NCBI GenBank assembly: GCA_041392805.1
Contig: JAWKLJ010000002.1
Location: 3,301,001 to 3,365,000 of the forward strand
DNA from: Saprospiraceae bacterium
Lineage (GTDB): Bacteria > Bacteroidota > Bacteroidia > Chitinophagales > Saprospiraceae
Direction of reading: 5' to 3'
DNA length: 64,000 nucleotides
In this document: positions 43,454-52,799 of the stretch, piece after piece
How positions within the stretch are numbered: the stretch's first letter is position 1
Layout of the letters: the number at the start of each line of letters is the position of its first letter
Position numbers and translations under genes: made by a program
The notes under the pieces: generated by a model
Seen by the model: only the letters and a program-made list of their open reading frames with translations
Database searches by the model: none
What the model was told of the DNA's origin: nothing

Positions 43454-44845
43454 ATGGCAATTGATTTCTTTATCAATCTGGCCTATCTGCTTGGTGCAGT
43501 AGGCTTTGTTTGGGGCTTACGCTTACTAAGTTCCCCTGATACAGCGCGCCTTGGAAACACCTATGCAGGCATAGGAATGGGATTAAGTATTATTGCTGCA
43601 TTGTTGGCTCCAATGGAGGGCGCTAGTAATAACTACGCATGGATCATAGGTGGAATAATAGTTGGTGGAATAGCAGGCTCCATCTCCGCCAAACGTATCC
43701 AAATGACTGCTATGCCTCAAATGGTGTCCGTTTTTAACGGCTTGGGAGGGGCATGTGCGGTCGTATTGGCGATGGTCGAACTCTACAATATGTCCAATCC
43801 GTCGCCTGGGGGCATTGGTATCGCCCTCTTGACCTTGTTTATTGGAGGGGTTGCATTTACGGGGAGTATGTTGGCCTTTGCCAAACTTCAAGACCTTGTA
43901 TCTGATAGTTCCATTACTTTTCCCAAACATAATATAGCAAATATCGTCCTACTAATCGCTACGGCAGTCGTAGGTGTGATGCTTTATTTGCAGGGTGCCG
44001 ACATGAGCGTCAGTTTGTTGCTAATCTTTATGGCAATGACGCTGGTTTATGGTTTCTCCTTTGTGGCGCCCATTGGTGGAGCGGACATGCCCGTTGTGAT
44101 TTCCTTGCTAAATTCCTTTACCGGATTATCTGCCGCTGCGGCAGGTTTGATTTACGGTAACCAGCTGATGTTGGTAGGTGGTATTTTAGTAGGTGCCTCT
44201 GGTACCATATTGACCGTGCTCATGTGTGAAGCCATGAACCGTTCCCTTATCAATGTTTTGGTTGGTGGTTTTGGTGGTGGTGGCGCGGCTGCAGGCAAAG
44301 GATCAGGCGATCAGGTAGCCAAAGAGGTTAGCCTCAATGACGCAGCTATTCAACTCTTCTACTCCAAATCAGTCATGATTGTTCCGGGTTATGGGCTAGC
44401 AGTCGCACAGGCGCAAAAGGTATGCAAAGAGGTCGATGACTTGTTGGAAGCCAATGGTGTAGATGTAAAATATGCGATTCACCCTGTTGCCGGACGGATG
44501 CCTGGCCATATGAATGTATTATTAGCCGAAGCAGATGTTCCTTACCCCAAGTTATTAGATTTGGATGATGCGAATAGCGCTTTAACGAATACCGATATTG
44601 TCATTATTGTTGGAGCGAATGATGTGGTTAACCCAGCTGCACTAGATGATCCCTCCAGCCCTATATACGGAATGCCAGTGCTCAATGTTTGGGATGCCAA
44701 ACACGTTATCGTGTTAAAGCGTAGTATGAGTGCTGGTTATGCTGGCATTCAAAATCCACTATTCTTCCACGAGAAAAACAGAATGCTCTTTGGTGATGCC
44801 AAGGATACCCTTAGTAAAATCGTATCTGAGCTTAAGAGCTTGTAA
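43454..44845 (+). CDS. pntB: NAD(P) transhydrogenase subunit beta
   Basis: 463 aa: eight or nine membrane helices (to about 265) and the NADP-binding dIII domain (about 285-463) with PGYGLAVAQAQ and HPVAGRMPGHMNVLLAEA, and GANDVVNPAA. The complex uses the proton gradient to reduce NADP+ with NADH. Full length; three bases after the preceding gene. The ATG at 43454 begins the first helix correctly. Confidence 0.94.
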   Translation: MAIDFFINLAYLLGAVGFVWGLRLLSSPDTARLGNTYAGIGMGLSIIAALLAPMEGASNNYAWIIGGIIVGGIAGSISAKRIQMTAMPQMVSVFNGLGGACAVVLAMVELYNMSNPSPGGIGIALLTLFIGGVAFTGSMLAFAKLQDLVSDSSITFPKHNIANIVLLIATAVVGVMLYLQGADMSVSLLLIFMAMTLVYGFSFVAPIGGADMPVVISLLNSFTGLSAAAAGLIYGNQLMLVGGILVGASGTILTVLMCEAMNRSLINVLVGGFGGGGAAAGKGSGDQVAKEVSLNDAAIQLFYSKSVMIVPGYGLAVAQAQKVCKEVDDLLEANGVDVKYAIHPVAGRMPGHMNVLLAEADVPYPKLLDLDDANSALTNTDIVIIVGANDVVNPAALDDPSSPIYGMPVLNVWDAKHVIVLKRSMSAGYAGIQNPLFFHEKNRMLFGDAKDTLSKIVSELKSL

Positions 44846-44851
44846 AAGAAA

Positions 44852-44969
44852 AGGGGGGAAGGGGAAGGTGGAAGTCGGAAGTCGGAAATGGAAAAGGTCT
44901 CTGCTCCCTTCGTACTTCCACTTTCCCCCTTCGCACTTCCAACTTCCGAATTCCCCCTTCCCCTTCCTA
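44852..44969. repeat. purine/pyrimidine inverted repeat downstream of pntB
   Basis: A purine-only arm built on GGGGAAGG, GTGGAAGTCGGAAGTCGGAA is mirrored by a pyrimidine arm CACTTCCAACTTCCGAATTC, CCCTTCCCCTTCC. The stem could end transcription of pntB. The motif recurs at 28585-28660, so it belongs to a dispersed repeat family. Confidence 0.7.
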
Positions 44970-45014
44970 CCAGATGCCGTTTTCAACCAGTAAGACCATA
45001 AATCACCTTACTAC

Positions 45015-47192
45015 ATGAATGGTAATCCCCGTTTTCTTGTTGTATGCCTCTTGCTCTTTTCATTTTATAGCCAGGCGCAAATAGATAGAACCCCTAATCG
45101 GGCTTCGTATGTTGTTCAGGTAAAAAAGGCAACAGCTGCCTTTCAAATTGATGGTCAATTAGATGAAGCGGATTGGCTAAGGGCTGATCTTGCCGAGGAC
45201 TTTACGCGGGTATTGCCCATCGATACGGGTTATGCTGCGACCCCGACGGACGTCAGGGTGAGTTATGATGACAAAAACCTGTATTTCGGCATTACCTGCT
45301 ATGAACGGGTGCAGGGGCCCAATATTATTGAATCCCTACGACGGGACTTTGCCTTTGGGGCCAACGACAACTTTCTGATTTTTATCGATACCTATAATGA
45401 CCAGACCAACGGTTTTTCCTTTGGCGCCTCAGCGGGCGGCGCACAATGGGATGGAATCCAATCCAATGGCGGAAGTGTATCCCTGGATTGGGACTGTAAA
45501 TGGGAGTCTGCCGTCAAACATTACAAGGACTATTGGGTGATTGAAATGGCCATCCCCTTTCGCAATTTACAGTTTAAAGCCGATGTCGATCAATGGGGTA
45601 TCAATTTCAGCAGAATGGATGTAAAGGGTAATGAAAAATCCAGCTGGGCGCCAGTTCCCCGCCAGTTTCCTACTGCCAACCTCGGCTTTGCAGGTACCCT
45701 CCAATGGGACGCCCCGCCGCCAAAGCCCAAAACCAATTTATCGCTCATTCCTTATGTTGCAGCACGTACCGCTCGTGATTATGAAACGAAAGAAAAAAGT
45801 CCCCTCAAAATGGATGCAGGGATCGACGCTAAAATAGCCTTGACCCCATCGCTCAACCTGGACCTTACCGTCAACCCGGATTTTTCGCAGGTGGATGTCG
45901 ATAGACAGGTCACCAACCTCGACCGCTTTGAGCTTTTTTTCCCGGAGCGTCGCCGGTTTTTCCTCGAAAACCAGGATATTTTCAGTGGCTTTGGCAAAGA
46001 CGGAATTCGCCCGTTTTTTTCCCGAAGAATTGGCTTAAATAGCCCGGTCCGAGCCGGCCTTAGGCTTAGCGGTAAATTGAATGAACAATGGCGAGTTGGC
46101 TTATTGAATATGCAAACGGGGACCAAAGATCAAATACCTGCCACTAATTTTACCGTTGCGGCTATCCAAAAGAAAATATTTGGCCGCTCCAACATCGGCG
46201 TCTTTTTTGTCAATAAACAATTAACGGTTGATGAATCGACCTTAAATTCTCCAGTAGACCTCAATCGCTTCAACAGGGTCTTCGGAATAGATTACAACCT
46301 GGCCAGCGCGGATAGCCGCTGGTTAGGCAAGTTTTTCCTGCACAAATCAATTGCTGAAATACAAGCTGGCAAAAGCCTCACCCTTTCCGGCAATTTAGCT
46401 TACAATACCCAGCATTGGTTGATAGAAGGGAGTTATGATATGATCGGTGAAAATTACCAGGCTGAAACGGGCTTTGTTCGCCGGAAAGGACTGCATCAGA
46501 TGGAGCCAGGGATCGCCTACCGCTTTTACCCCAAATCCACCAAAATTGCCAATCACGGCCCCGAACTACAGACCCAATTCATTTTTGATACAGATTACAA
46601 ACGAACTGATACGCAATTGCAGTTAGGGTACAAAGTCGTTTTCCTAAATAGGAGTGATCTTGAACTCCGTTTTAATCGCCAATACATCCGCTTATTGGAT
46701 CCGTTTGACCCTACTAATTCGAAAGGCATTTTATTGGAGGAAGGTTCGGAATACAATTGGAATGGTCTTGCCTTTGAATACCAAGCAGATGCTCGAAAAC
46801 GATTCAATTACAATTTTGCCATTGGCTATGGCGGTTTTTTCAATGGAAACCGTTTCAATATAGAAGGCGAACTAATCTATAGGTTCCAACCTTATGGCAG
46901 CATTGCCGTCAACCTGGCTTACAATGATTTGACTTTCCCCGCACCTTTTACCGATGTCAATTTTTTCTTGATCGGCCCCAAATTGGATATTACCTTTACC
47001 AATAAGCTTTTCTTGACCGCTTTTGTCCAGTACAATGAACAAATTAACAATATCAACACCAATATTCGATTCCAATGGCGTTATCAGCCGGTTTCAGACC
47101 TGTTTATCGTTTATTCTGATAATTACTTTCCGGAACCCTGGAATGTGAAGAACAGAGCACTGGTAGCGAAGATGTCTTATTGGTTTAATTAA
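45015..47192 (+). CDS. DUF5916 outer-membrane protein with CBM9-like domain
   Basis: 725 aa. Signal peptide (1-21, ending SQA), a carbohydrate-binding-9-like domain (about 35-220, with IDGQLDEADWLRAD and WVIEMAIPF), then the DUF5916 region that looks like a beta-barrel (alternating short strands from about 235 to a C-terminal aromatic end SYWFN). FFPERRRFFLENQDIF near 305-320 is a family hallmark. Likely an outer-membrane protein of unknown transport or enzymatic function. Confidence 0.87.
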   Translation: MNGNPRFLVVCLLLFSFYSQAQIDRTPNRASYVVQVKKATAAFQIDGQLDEADWLRADLAEDFTRVLPIDTGYAATPTDVRVSYDDKNLYFGITCYERVQGPNIIESLRRDFAFGANDNFLIFIDTYNDQTNGFSFGASAGGAQWDGIQSNGGSVSLDWDCKWESAVKHYKDYWVIEMAIPFRNLQFKADVDQWGINFSRMDVKGNEKSSWAPVPRQFPTANLGFAGTLQWDAPPPKPKTNLSLIPYVAARTARDYETKEKSPLKMDAGIDAKIALTPSLNLDLTVNPDFSQVDVDRQVTNLDRFELFFPERRRFFLENQDIFSGFGKDGIRPFFSRRIGLNSPVRAGLRLSGKLNEQWRVGLLNMQTGTKDQIPATNFTVAAIQKKIFGRSNIGVFFVNKQLTVDESTLNSPVDLNRFNRVFGIDYNLASADSRWLGKFFLHKSIAEIQAGKSLTLSGNLAYNTQHWLIEGSYDMIGENYQAETGFVRRKGLHQMEPGIAYRFYPKSTKIANHGPELQTQFIFDTDYKRTDTQLQLGYKVVFLNRSDLELRFNRQYIRLLDPFDPTNSKGILLEEGSEYNWNGLAFEYQADARKRFNYNFAIGYGGFFNGNRFNIEGELIYRFQPYGSIAVNLAYNDLTFPAPFTDVNFFLIGPKLDITFTNKLFLTAFVQYNEQINNINTNIRFQWRYQPVSDLFIVYSDNYFPEPWNVKNRALVAKMSYWFN

Positions 47193-47238
47193 GAGGCTGT
47201 TGTTATTTCCTATAGTGGGGTTGTGACCCTGTCATAAA

Positions 47239-47685
47239 TTATGTATTTTTCTTCTTACTTGGATAAAACTGATGCTCTTTATCTAAAAATACTATTTGAA
47301 AAATATAATTTTCTTCCAAGAAACCAATTATTCTAACTTTAGCTTGAATCCTTAATGATATCCAACTAATACCTTCAGGTATATGATTAGGTCTCTTAAA
47401 CCTAGAGTCAACAGGAATCTCCTTACTATATTCTTTTATTATTTGTTGCTGTTTAGCCTCTTCAGCAGTCATCGAACACAAACTTTGAATTCTTGATAAT
47501 GCTTTAGAAAGTAATTTATATTCTTCCCAGTCTTCATAATTTTGACCTTGGGAATTATCTAACAAAGCAAGACTAAAAACAATTTTTCTTGCTTTATTTA
47601 ATCCATCTTTTTTTACCTCTAAATGTCCACTTTTTCTTTGTATATCTTTCGAACTTAATTTTTTCAGTCTATCATTCTTCCCCAT
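47239..47685 (-). CDS. small partner protein of the AAA ATPase, family not recognised
   Basis: 148 aa, basic and cytosolic. The first half is helical with many Lys and Glu. The second half has ISWISLRIQAKVRIIGFLEE and a strand-rich end FQIVFLDKEHQFYP, a layout reminiscent of small RelE-like toxins or nucleases, but I cannot name a family. The gene overlaps the ATPase gene by 14 bp, so both form one unit. AT-rich compared with both neighbours. The function is unknown; see the findings. Confidence 0.65.
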   Translation of the reverse strand: MGKNDRLKKLSSKDIQRKSGHLEVKKDGLNKARKIVFSLALLDNSQGQNYEDWEEYKLLSKALSRIQSLCSMTAEEAKQQQIIKEYSKEIPVDSRFKRPNHIPEGISWISLRIQAKVRIIGFLEENYIFQIVFLDKEHQFYPSKKKNT

Positions 47686-48988
47686 ACACTTCTGTCATTA
47701 AGTTGTTAAAATTATTGATGTATGGAACTGCTCCATAACTACCTTTTAAGTAGTTTTTGCTAAATTTTTCATCATTGCGGACTTTTTTGTAATCTAGAAG
47801 GGAATATAATGAAGAGGCTCCATATTGGTCTTTTTCAATTAAATAGATTTGATCTCTCCTGAAGCAATCATTTTCCATAGAAGAAGGATCATGCAAAGCA
47901 AAAACAAATTGAGCATTGTTTTTATTTCCCTCATGAAAAATCTTTAACAGATTTTTGGTTAGAATACTATGTAACCTAGAATCTAATTCATCAATAAATA
48001 AGATTTTACCATTTTTTAATGAATCATAAATGGGACCTAATAGATAAATTAACTTTTGAGTTCCTTTAGACTCCATATGAAAATCAAAGGCTACAGTATC
48101 GACTAAGATTTTATTATCATCAAATACCTTATGCCATGACTTTAAAGTACTTTTAGTCTTTTGCTTCTTTTGAAGATTATGTATTGCAATTAGAACGTCT
48201 TTTATTTCCTTTTTTTCATCAGGAATATCTATTTCATCAATATTAATATTGGCAATATTTTCCTCTTCGACAGAAAGTTTAGTGATTTCTAAGAAATCAA
48301 TGAACCTATTTACCCATTTTCTAAATCTTTCATCTTTTTTAATCTTATTTGTTGTGTATCCCCCAAAACTTCTATCTTCTACACCTGATATGATATTGAT
48401 ATCTTTAAACCAATCTATAATTGAATTAGAAATTTCACCATTAAATTGCGCACAAACAGATAAGAATAATACATTTTCTCTTGTCTTAGTTTCTAATTTA
48501 TTTCCCTCTTTGAACTTAGAACCATTTATCTCAATCTTTTGCCCTTCCCTATAAAAAAGGGATGTTTCAATCTTATTCGGTATATAGAATAACCATTCAG
48601 CGTCAATCTCTCCTTTATTAATCTCAAAACCATATCTATATTGGGTATTTTTTTGGACGAAAACAACCTCAAAAAAAGAACTTTCGTCTTTTGTTTTTGA
48701 GTTTAGCTGAAATGCTCTGCTCTTTGTTTTTGACGTTGAGAAATCCTCTGTTATAGCATCTTTAAATGAATCTAATACAATTCCTTTCATGTAACCCACC
48801 CCAGAGAACAAATTACTTTTTCCACTGGCATTAGCACCATAAACAACAGCTGATTTCAATACCTTTAGATCATTCCATTCAGTAATATTTTCATTTTCAA
48901 GTTCTTTAGTCGTTCTATTTCCGATAAAGCTTAATACTGCTTCGTCTTTAAAGGATAGATAATTCTCTAGGCTAAACTGAAGTAGCAT
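47672..48988 (-). CDS. AAA ATPase (AAA_15/OLD-like)
   Basis: 438 aa ABC-type ATPase of the AAA_15/AAA_21 group. Walker A GANASGKSNL (51-60), an ESKGTQKL signature (306-313), Walker B ILFIDELDS (329-337) and a downstream ALHDPS switch His near 365. The centre (about 65-290) is the usual variable insertion. ATPases of this class pair with a second gene in several phage-defence systems (RloA/RloB, AbiL, PtuA). No TOPRIM or HNH effector domain is present in either gene, so the system is not one of those in its usual form. Confidence 0.85.
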   Translation of the reverse strand: MLLQFSLENYLSFKDEAVLSFIGNRTTKELENENITEWNDLKVLKSAVVYGANASGKSNLFSGVGYMKGIVLDSFKDAITEDFSTSKTKSRAFQLNSKTKDESSFFEVVFVQKNTQYRYGFEINKGEIDAEWLFYIPNKIETSLFYREGQKIEINGSKFKEGNKLETKTRENVLFLSVCAQFNGEISNSIIDWFKDINIISGVEDRSFGGYTTNKIKKDERFRKWVNRFIDFLEITKLSVEEENIANINIDEIDIPDEKKEIKDVLIAIHNLQKKQKTKSTLKSWHKVFDDNKILVDTVAFDFHMESKGTQKLIYLLGPIYDSLKNGKILFIDELDSRLHSILTKNLLKIFHEGNKNNAQFVFALHDPSSMENDCFRRDQIYLIEKDQYGASSLYSLLDYKKVRNDEKFSKNYLKGSYGAVPYINNFNNLMTEVYGEE

Positions 48989-49175
48989 ACTTTGTGATTT
49001 TTTCTCAAAAATACAACTTTTGCATCAAAAACTCAACTTTCTGTGAAAAATTCTCAATTTTATCTATTCTGGCAGACAACGTTAATCTATACCCTGTATT
49101 GCAGGTCCTCCCCATAATGCAAAATACCCTGATTATTGCGATAGCAGAGGATTACTGGGGAATTATGCCCTCAGT

Positions 49176-49194
49176 GCATGTTTAGGCAGACCTC
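49176..49194. repeat. fragment related to MITE element A ends
   Basis: GCATGTTTAGGCAGACCTC is, apart from its first base, the exact complement of 52758-52775 and resembles the ends of element A (GCATGTTTGGAGGTC). It is the only recognisable element in the gap 48989-49228 apart from AT-rich sequence in front of the ATPase gene. Confidence 0.5.
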
Positions 49195-49228
49195 AATAAT
49201 CGCCAAACTCCGCCCCTCCCCCAAAAAA

Positions 49229-49262
49229 AAAGTGTGCACCGAAAGTCATCGGTACACACTTT
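49229..49262 (-). terminator. intrinsic terminator of dnaK
   Basis: AAAGTGTGCACCGA and TCGGTACACACTTT form a 14-bp stem with one mismatch and a 6-nt loop. On the minus strand it is followed by nine or more Ts. It ends 25 bp after the dnaK stop codon. Confidence 0.92.
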
Positions 49263-49286
49263 AATCTTATCAATCAAACGATAGAA

Positions 49287-51221
49287 TTACTTCTTATCGT
49301 CGACTTCTTCGTATTCCACATCGGTAACATCTTCGGCATCGCCTGCTTTGCTACCACTTGCACCGGCACCAGCACCGGCTTGGGTATCAGGGCCAGCACC
49401 ATTTTGGCCACCCGCTTCTTGGGTCGCCTGGTAGATATCCTGGCTTGCCGCCTGCCAAGCTGTATTCATCGCTTCAGAAGCTTTATCCACACGTGCCAAG
49501 TCCTGTGATTTATGGGCCTCTTTCAATTCATTCAAGGCAGCCTCAATCGGGGCTTTTTTATCCGCAGGAATCTTATCGCCAAACTCTTTTAATTGTTTTT
49601 CCGTTTGGAAAATCAAGGAGTCAGCCATATTGAGCTTATCTGCTTTTTCACGTGCCAATTTGTCGGTATCAGCATTGGCAGCCGCTTCGGTCTTCATTTT
49701 TTCGATCTCTTCTTTAGAAAGACCGGTAGAAGCCTCAATACGGATATTTTGCTCTTTACCTGTTCCTTTATCTTTCGCCGATACATTGAGGATACCATTC
49801 GCATCAATATCGAAGGTTACTTCAATTTGAGGAACACCACGTTGAGAAGGTGGAATACCGTCAAGAATAAATCGACCAACTGAACGGTTATCTGTTGCCA
49901 TTGGGCGTTCTCCCTGCAGGATGTGAATTTCAACCGAAGGTTGATTATCGGCCGCGGTAGAGTACGTTTTGGACTTTTTCGTAGGAATCGTTGAGTTGGC
50001 TTCGATGACGACATCGTATACACCACCCATGGTTTCAATACCCATAGATAATGGGGTGACATCTAGCAAAAGCACGTCCTGTACGTCTCCACTTAGTACC
50101 CCACCTTGAATAGAAGCACCAATTGCTACCACTTCATCTGGGTTTACCCCTTTATTCGGCTTCTTACCGAAGAAATCTTCCACGGCCTGTTGGATACGAG
50201 GAATACGCGTAGAGCCACCTACAAGGATAATCTCGTCAATATCGCTCTTTGCCAAGCCTGCATCTTTAATGGCTTCCTGGCAAGGAATGAGCGTTCGTTG
50301 TACCAATTTATCAGCCAATTGCTCGAATTTAGCGCGAGACAATTTTACAACAAGGTGTTTTGGCACACCATCAACTGCGGTGATATAAGGCAAGTTTACT
50401 TCTGTTTCGGTAGAAGCAGACAATTCAATTTTTGCCTTTTCTGCTGCATCTTTAAGCCGTTGAAGGGCCATCGGATCTTTGCGCAGATCAATATTCTCTT
50501 GTCCTTTGAAAGTATCTGCCAACCAGTCGATAATCACGTGGTCAAAGTCATCACCTCCCAGGTGAGTGTCCCCATTGGTTGATTTCACTTCAAAAACACC
50601 ATCACCCAATTCCAGGACAGAAATATCAAAAGTACCACCACCTAAGTCGAAGACGGCAATGGTCATATCCTTATTGCGTTTGTCGAGGCCATAGGCCAGG
50701 GCAGCAGCAGTTGGTTCGTTGATAATTCGCTTGATAGACAAGCCAGCAATTTCGCCAGCCTCTTTGGTGGCTTGCCGCTGAGAGTCATTAAAGTAAGCAG
50801 GGACCGTTACCACGGCTTCTGTTACTTCTTGTCCTAAAAAGTCTTCAGCTACTTTCTTCATTTTCTGCAAAATCATCGCAGAAATTTCCTGTGGAGTATA
50901 TAAACGACCATCAATATCCACCCTCACTGTATCATTATCGCCTTTGACAGCTTTGTAGGCAGAACGTTTGATGTCATTAGAGACTTCACTGAAACGATTT
51001 CCCATAAAACGTTTAATGGAAGAAACCGTACGCGTTGGATTAGTGATGGCCTGGCGTTTCGCCGGGTCACCGATTTTACGCTCTCCGTTGTCCATAAAAG
51101 CAACAACAGATGGCGTTGTTCTTCTTCCTTCATCATTTGGAATGACCACAGGTTCATTTCCCTCCATAACTGCTACACAGGAGTTTGTTGTTCCAAGGTC
51201 AATACCGATAATTTTACCCAT
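49287..51221 (-). CDS. dnaK: molecular chaperone DnaK (Hsp70)
   Basis: 644 aa, full length. Hsp70 signatures: GIDLGTTNSCVAVMEG at the N-terminus, DLGGGTFDISVLE near 195, and VGGSTRIPRIQQAVEDFF near 335. A substrate domain (about 390-500) and helical lid follow; the C-terminal tail (Gly/Ala-rich then VEYEEVDDKK) carries the EEVD-like end. It works with DnaJ and GrpE, neither of which is adjacent. Two 13-bp direct repeats lie upstream. Confidence 0.98.
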   Translation of the reverse strand: MGKIIGIDLGTTNSCVAVMEGNEPVVIPNDEGRRTTPSVVAFMDNGERKIGDPAKRQAITNPTRTVSSIKRFMGNRFSEVSNDIKRSAYKAVKGDNDTVRVDIDGRLYTPQEISAMILQKMKKVAEDFLGQEVTEAVVTVPAYFNDSQRQATKEAGEIAGLSIKRIINEPTAAALAYGLDKRNKDMTIAVFDLGGGTFDISVLELGDGVFEVKSTNGDTHLGGDDFDHVIIDWLADTFKGQENIDLRKDPMALQRLKDAAEKAKIELSASTETEVNLPYITAVDGVPKHLVVKLSRAKFEQLADKLVQRTLIPCQEAIKDAGLAKSDIDEIILVGGSTRIPRIQQAVEDFFGKKPNKGVNPDEVVAIGASIQGGVLSGDVQDVLLLDVTPLSMGIETMGGVYDVVIEANSTIPTKKSKTYSTAADNQPSVEIHILQGERPMATDNRSVGRFILDGIPPSQRGVPQIEVTFDIDANGILNVSAKDKGTGKEQNIRIEASTGLSKEEIEKMKTEAAANADTDKLAREKADKLNMADSLIFQTEKQLKEFGDKIPADKKAPIEAALNELKEAHKSQDLARVDKASEAMNTAWQAASQDIYQATQEAGGQNGAGPDTQAGAGAGASGSKAGDAEDVTDVEYEEVDDKK

Positions 51222-51310
51222 GTTATGCTTTATTTTTAGTTAGTTCAAATATGGATTATACGCTTTCCATACAGCAATGGATATGCCAATTGAAAATGAC
51301 AGCTTTGGGT

Positions 51311-51386
51311 GTGACAAAAAGGCCCATTTCAGTAAAAAGAACTGCCATGTTTTTATTTTTGGCGGAAAGTCAGGTGACAAAAAGGC
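51311..51386 (-). promoter_or_regulatory. two 13-bp direct repeats upstream of dnaK
   Basis: GTGACAAAAAGGC occurs at 51311-51323 and at 51374-51386, exactly 63 bp apart, about six helical turns. On the dnaK strand they read GCCTTTTTGTCAC at about 90 and 153 bp before the start codon. They could be operator sites for a heat-shock regulator, with both on the same DNA face. Confidence 0.5.
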
Positions 51387-51413
51387 AGTTTTGGGAAGAA
51401 ATAAACGGGTTTG

Positions 51414-52412
51414 CTATTGAAAATTCAGCTTCGCAGTATAGATCCCATTGCGCAAAGAATCCAGGGAAACGGGCCCTAATGGCAGGTTTTCGCGAATGGC
51501 GCTTGCCTTTGAAGAAAAAATGCCTCGCCCTTCGGATAAATTAGTATAAATGGGAATTTCATTGGCGCTGGTGATGCCGAGATTGGCCTGACCAATACGG
51601 GTGAGTTCCAAAAATTCTTCGCCCGCCGCGACCAGTTGGATGTCTAATCCATCAAAAAAGCGAACGCCCGCATCCAAAACGGGGAGATTCGATCCAAGAA
51701 ACTGAAAAAAATCGCCAGCGCGTAAAAAGTGATTCACCCGAATATTGTCATCGGTTCGTTCTATACTTCGATCCACTACAAATTCAATGGTTTTGTCATC
51801 AAAGAGCGCAGGATTATCTGGCCGAGATTCCCGAAAATGCACCTTAAACCGCAAATCAAATAATTGGGCAGCCGTTGAAACCTCCCAGCCGATCCGCAGG
51901 TCTGCATTGTAGCTTCCCAGATTGATGGGTTCCCTGGGAAGGTTGTCCAACAGGTTCAATGAGCCAATCACCTTTGTTTCTGCGCTTACAGGAGGCAAAC
52001 CATTTCCTCTTTCAATCAGCAATCGAATGAGGTCCTCAGTGGCAAGATTGATTTTTTCTTTTTTGATTTTATACAGGATATTGGGGCTATTCGCAAAGGG
52101 GCCAGGTTGCCGGATATACCCTTCCTTATTGCCATCTACCCTTTCAAGCATAAATCGCTCACCCGTTGCCACTTTCTCTAGCATGACCAAGACTTCAGGG
52201 CCATAATAAAGCGAATCGGCTACTTGGGCGAGGTTAAGGGCATTTCCTCCAGGTTCCAAAAAGGCCTTTTCTACCCGAATATAGTGGGCCGTATCCTGGG
52301 TAGATAAGAAGCCATAGACGACAGGAATATCCTTCCACGCTGCTTCTATCTCAAAATCGGTAGTGCAACCAACCAAAACAGCTACCATTGCCAACAATAG
52401 GAATGTTTTCAT
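51414..52412 (-). CDS. lipoprotein, DUF4249-like
   Basis: 332 aa from the ATG at 52412; the open frame to 52547 runs into a dispersed repeat. Lipobox VLVGC (Cys15). A beta-rich protein starting with the pattern DIPVVYGFLSTQDTAHYIRVEKAF, split, in place of the usual DUF4249 beginning, so the family call is weak. It has no co-directional neighbour except dnaK downstream. Probably anchored in the periplasm or on the outer membrane. Confidence 0.6.
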   Translation of the reverse strand: MKTFLLLAMVAVLVGCTTDFEIEAAWKDIPVVYGFLSTQDTAHYIRVEKAFLEPGGNALNLAQVADSLYYGPEVLVMLEKVATGERFMLERVDGNKEGYIRQPGPFANSPNILYKIKKEKINLATEDLIRLLIERGNGLPPVSAETKVIGSLNLLDNLPREPINLGSYNADLRIGWEVSTAAQLFDLRFKVHFRESRPDNPALFDDKTIEFVVDRSIERTDDNIRVNHFLRAGDFFQFLGSNLPVLDAGVRFFDGLDIQLVAAGEEFLELTRIGQANLGITSANEIPIYTNLSEGRGIFSSKASAIRENLPLGPVSLDSLRNGIYTAKLNFQ

Positions 52413-52516
52413 TTTTGAAGCATTGGTAAGAAAATGAAAGGCAAAGGTAGTGCTTTTATCTTTTTCATGCGGAATGAATTCAGTCGGACATTTGACCACG
52501 TACAAGACATTAAAGA

Positions 52517-52623
52517 TTCTTTGACAAATCTCGTGATCTAAAGGCAATCATAAAAAGAAAGCAACACTTCCTTTGGTCGTTTTTCCTTTCTTTTTATGAT
52601 TGCCCACGAGATTTGTCAAAGAA
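52517..52623. repeat. 107-bp palindromic repeat B, copy 2
   Basis: Same element as 41767-41873, in the same orientation, with two base differences. Here the outer arms are perfect and the inner arms have one mismatch; in copy 1 it is the reverse. Confidence 0.9.
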
Positions 52624-52750
52624 GGACAATAAATTAAAGTGGGTATGCAATGATTTTAAAGATTTTGATAACTTACAGCCGAGATGCAAGGAAAGGGTGG
52701 ATCGGAAAGCGGAAGGCGAAAACTAATACAGCCGTACTTTACATGAGCGC

Positions 52751-52775
52751 ATGTTTGGAGGTCTGCCTAAACATG
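52751..52775. repeat. short palindrome related to MITE element A ends
   Basis: GCATGTTTGGAGGTCTGCCTAAACATG, here cut at both ends, contains CATGTTT and AAACATG as inverted arms around GGAGGTCTGCCT. It shares its left half with the ends of element A and its right half with 49176-49194, as if two element ends had been joined. Confidence 0.5.
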
Positions 52776-52799
52776 TTAATCCTATCTCATAATTACAAT

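Noticed and set aside
49000..49200. Third attC-like site or a structured RNA in front of the ATPase gene
   Set aside because: CAACGTTAATC looked like a core, but I found no matching arms; only partial, inconsistent inverted repeats are present.
52650..52799. 50-residue N-terminal extension of PanB
   Set aside because: It is coded by intergenic sequence with the element A end palindrome; PanB proteins start near the ATG at 52800.
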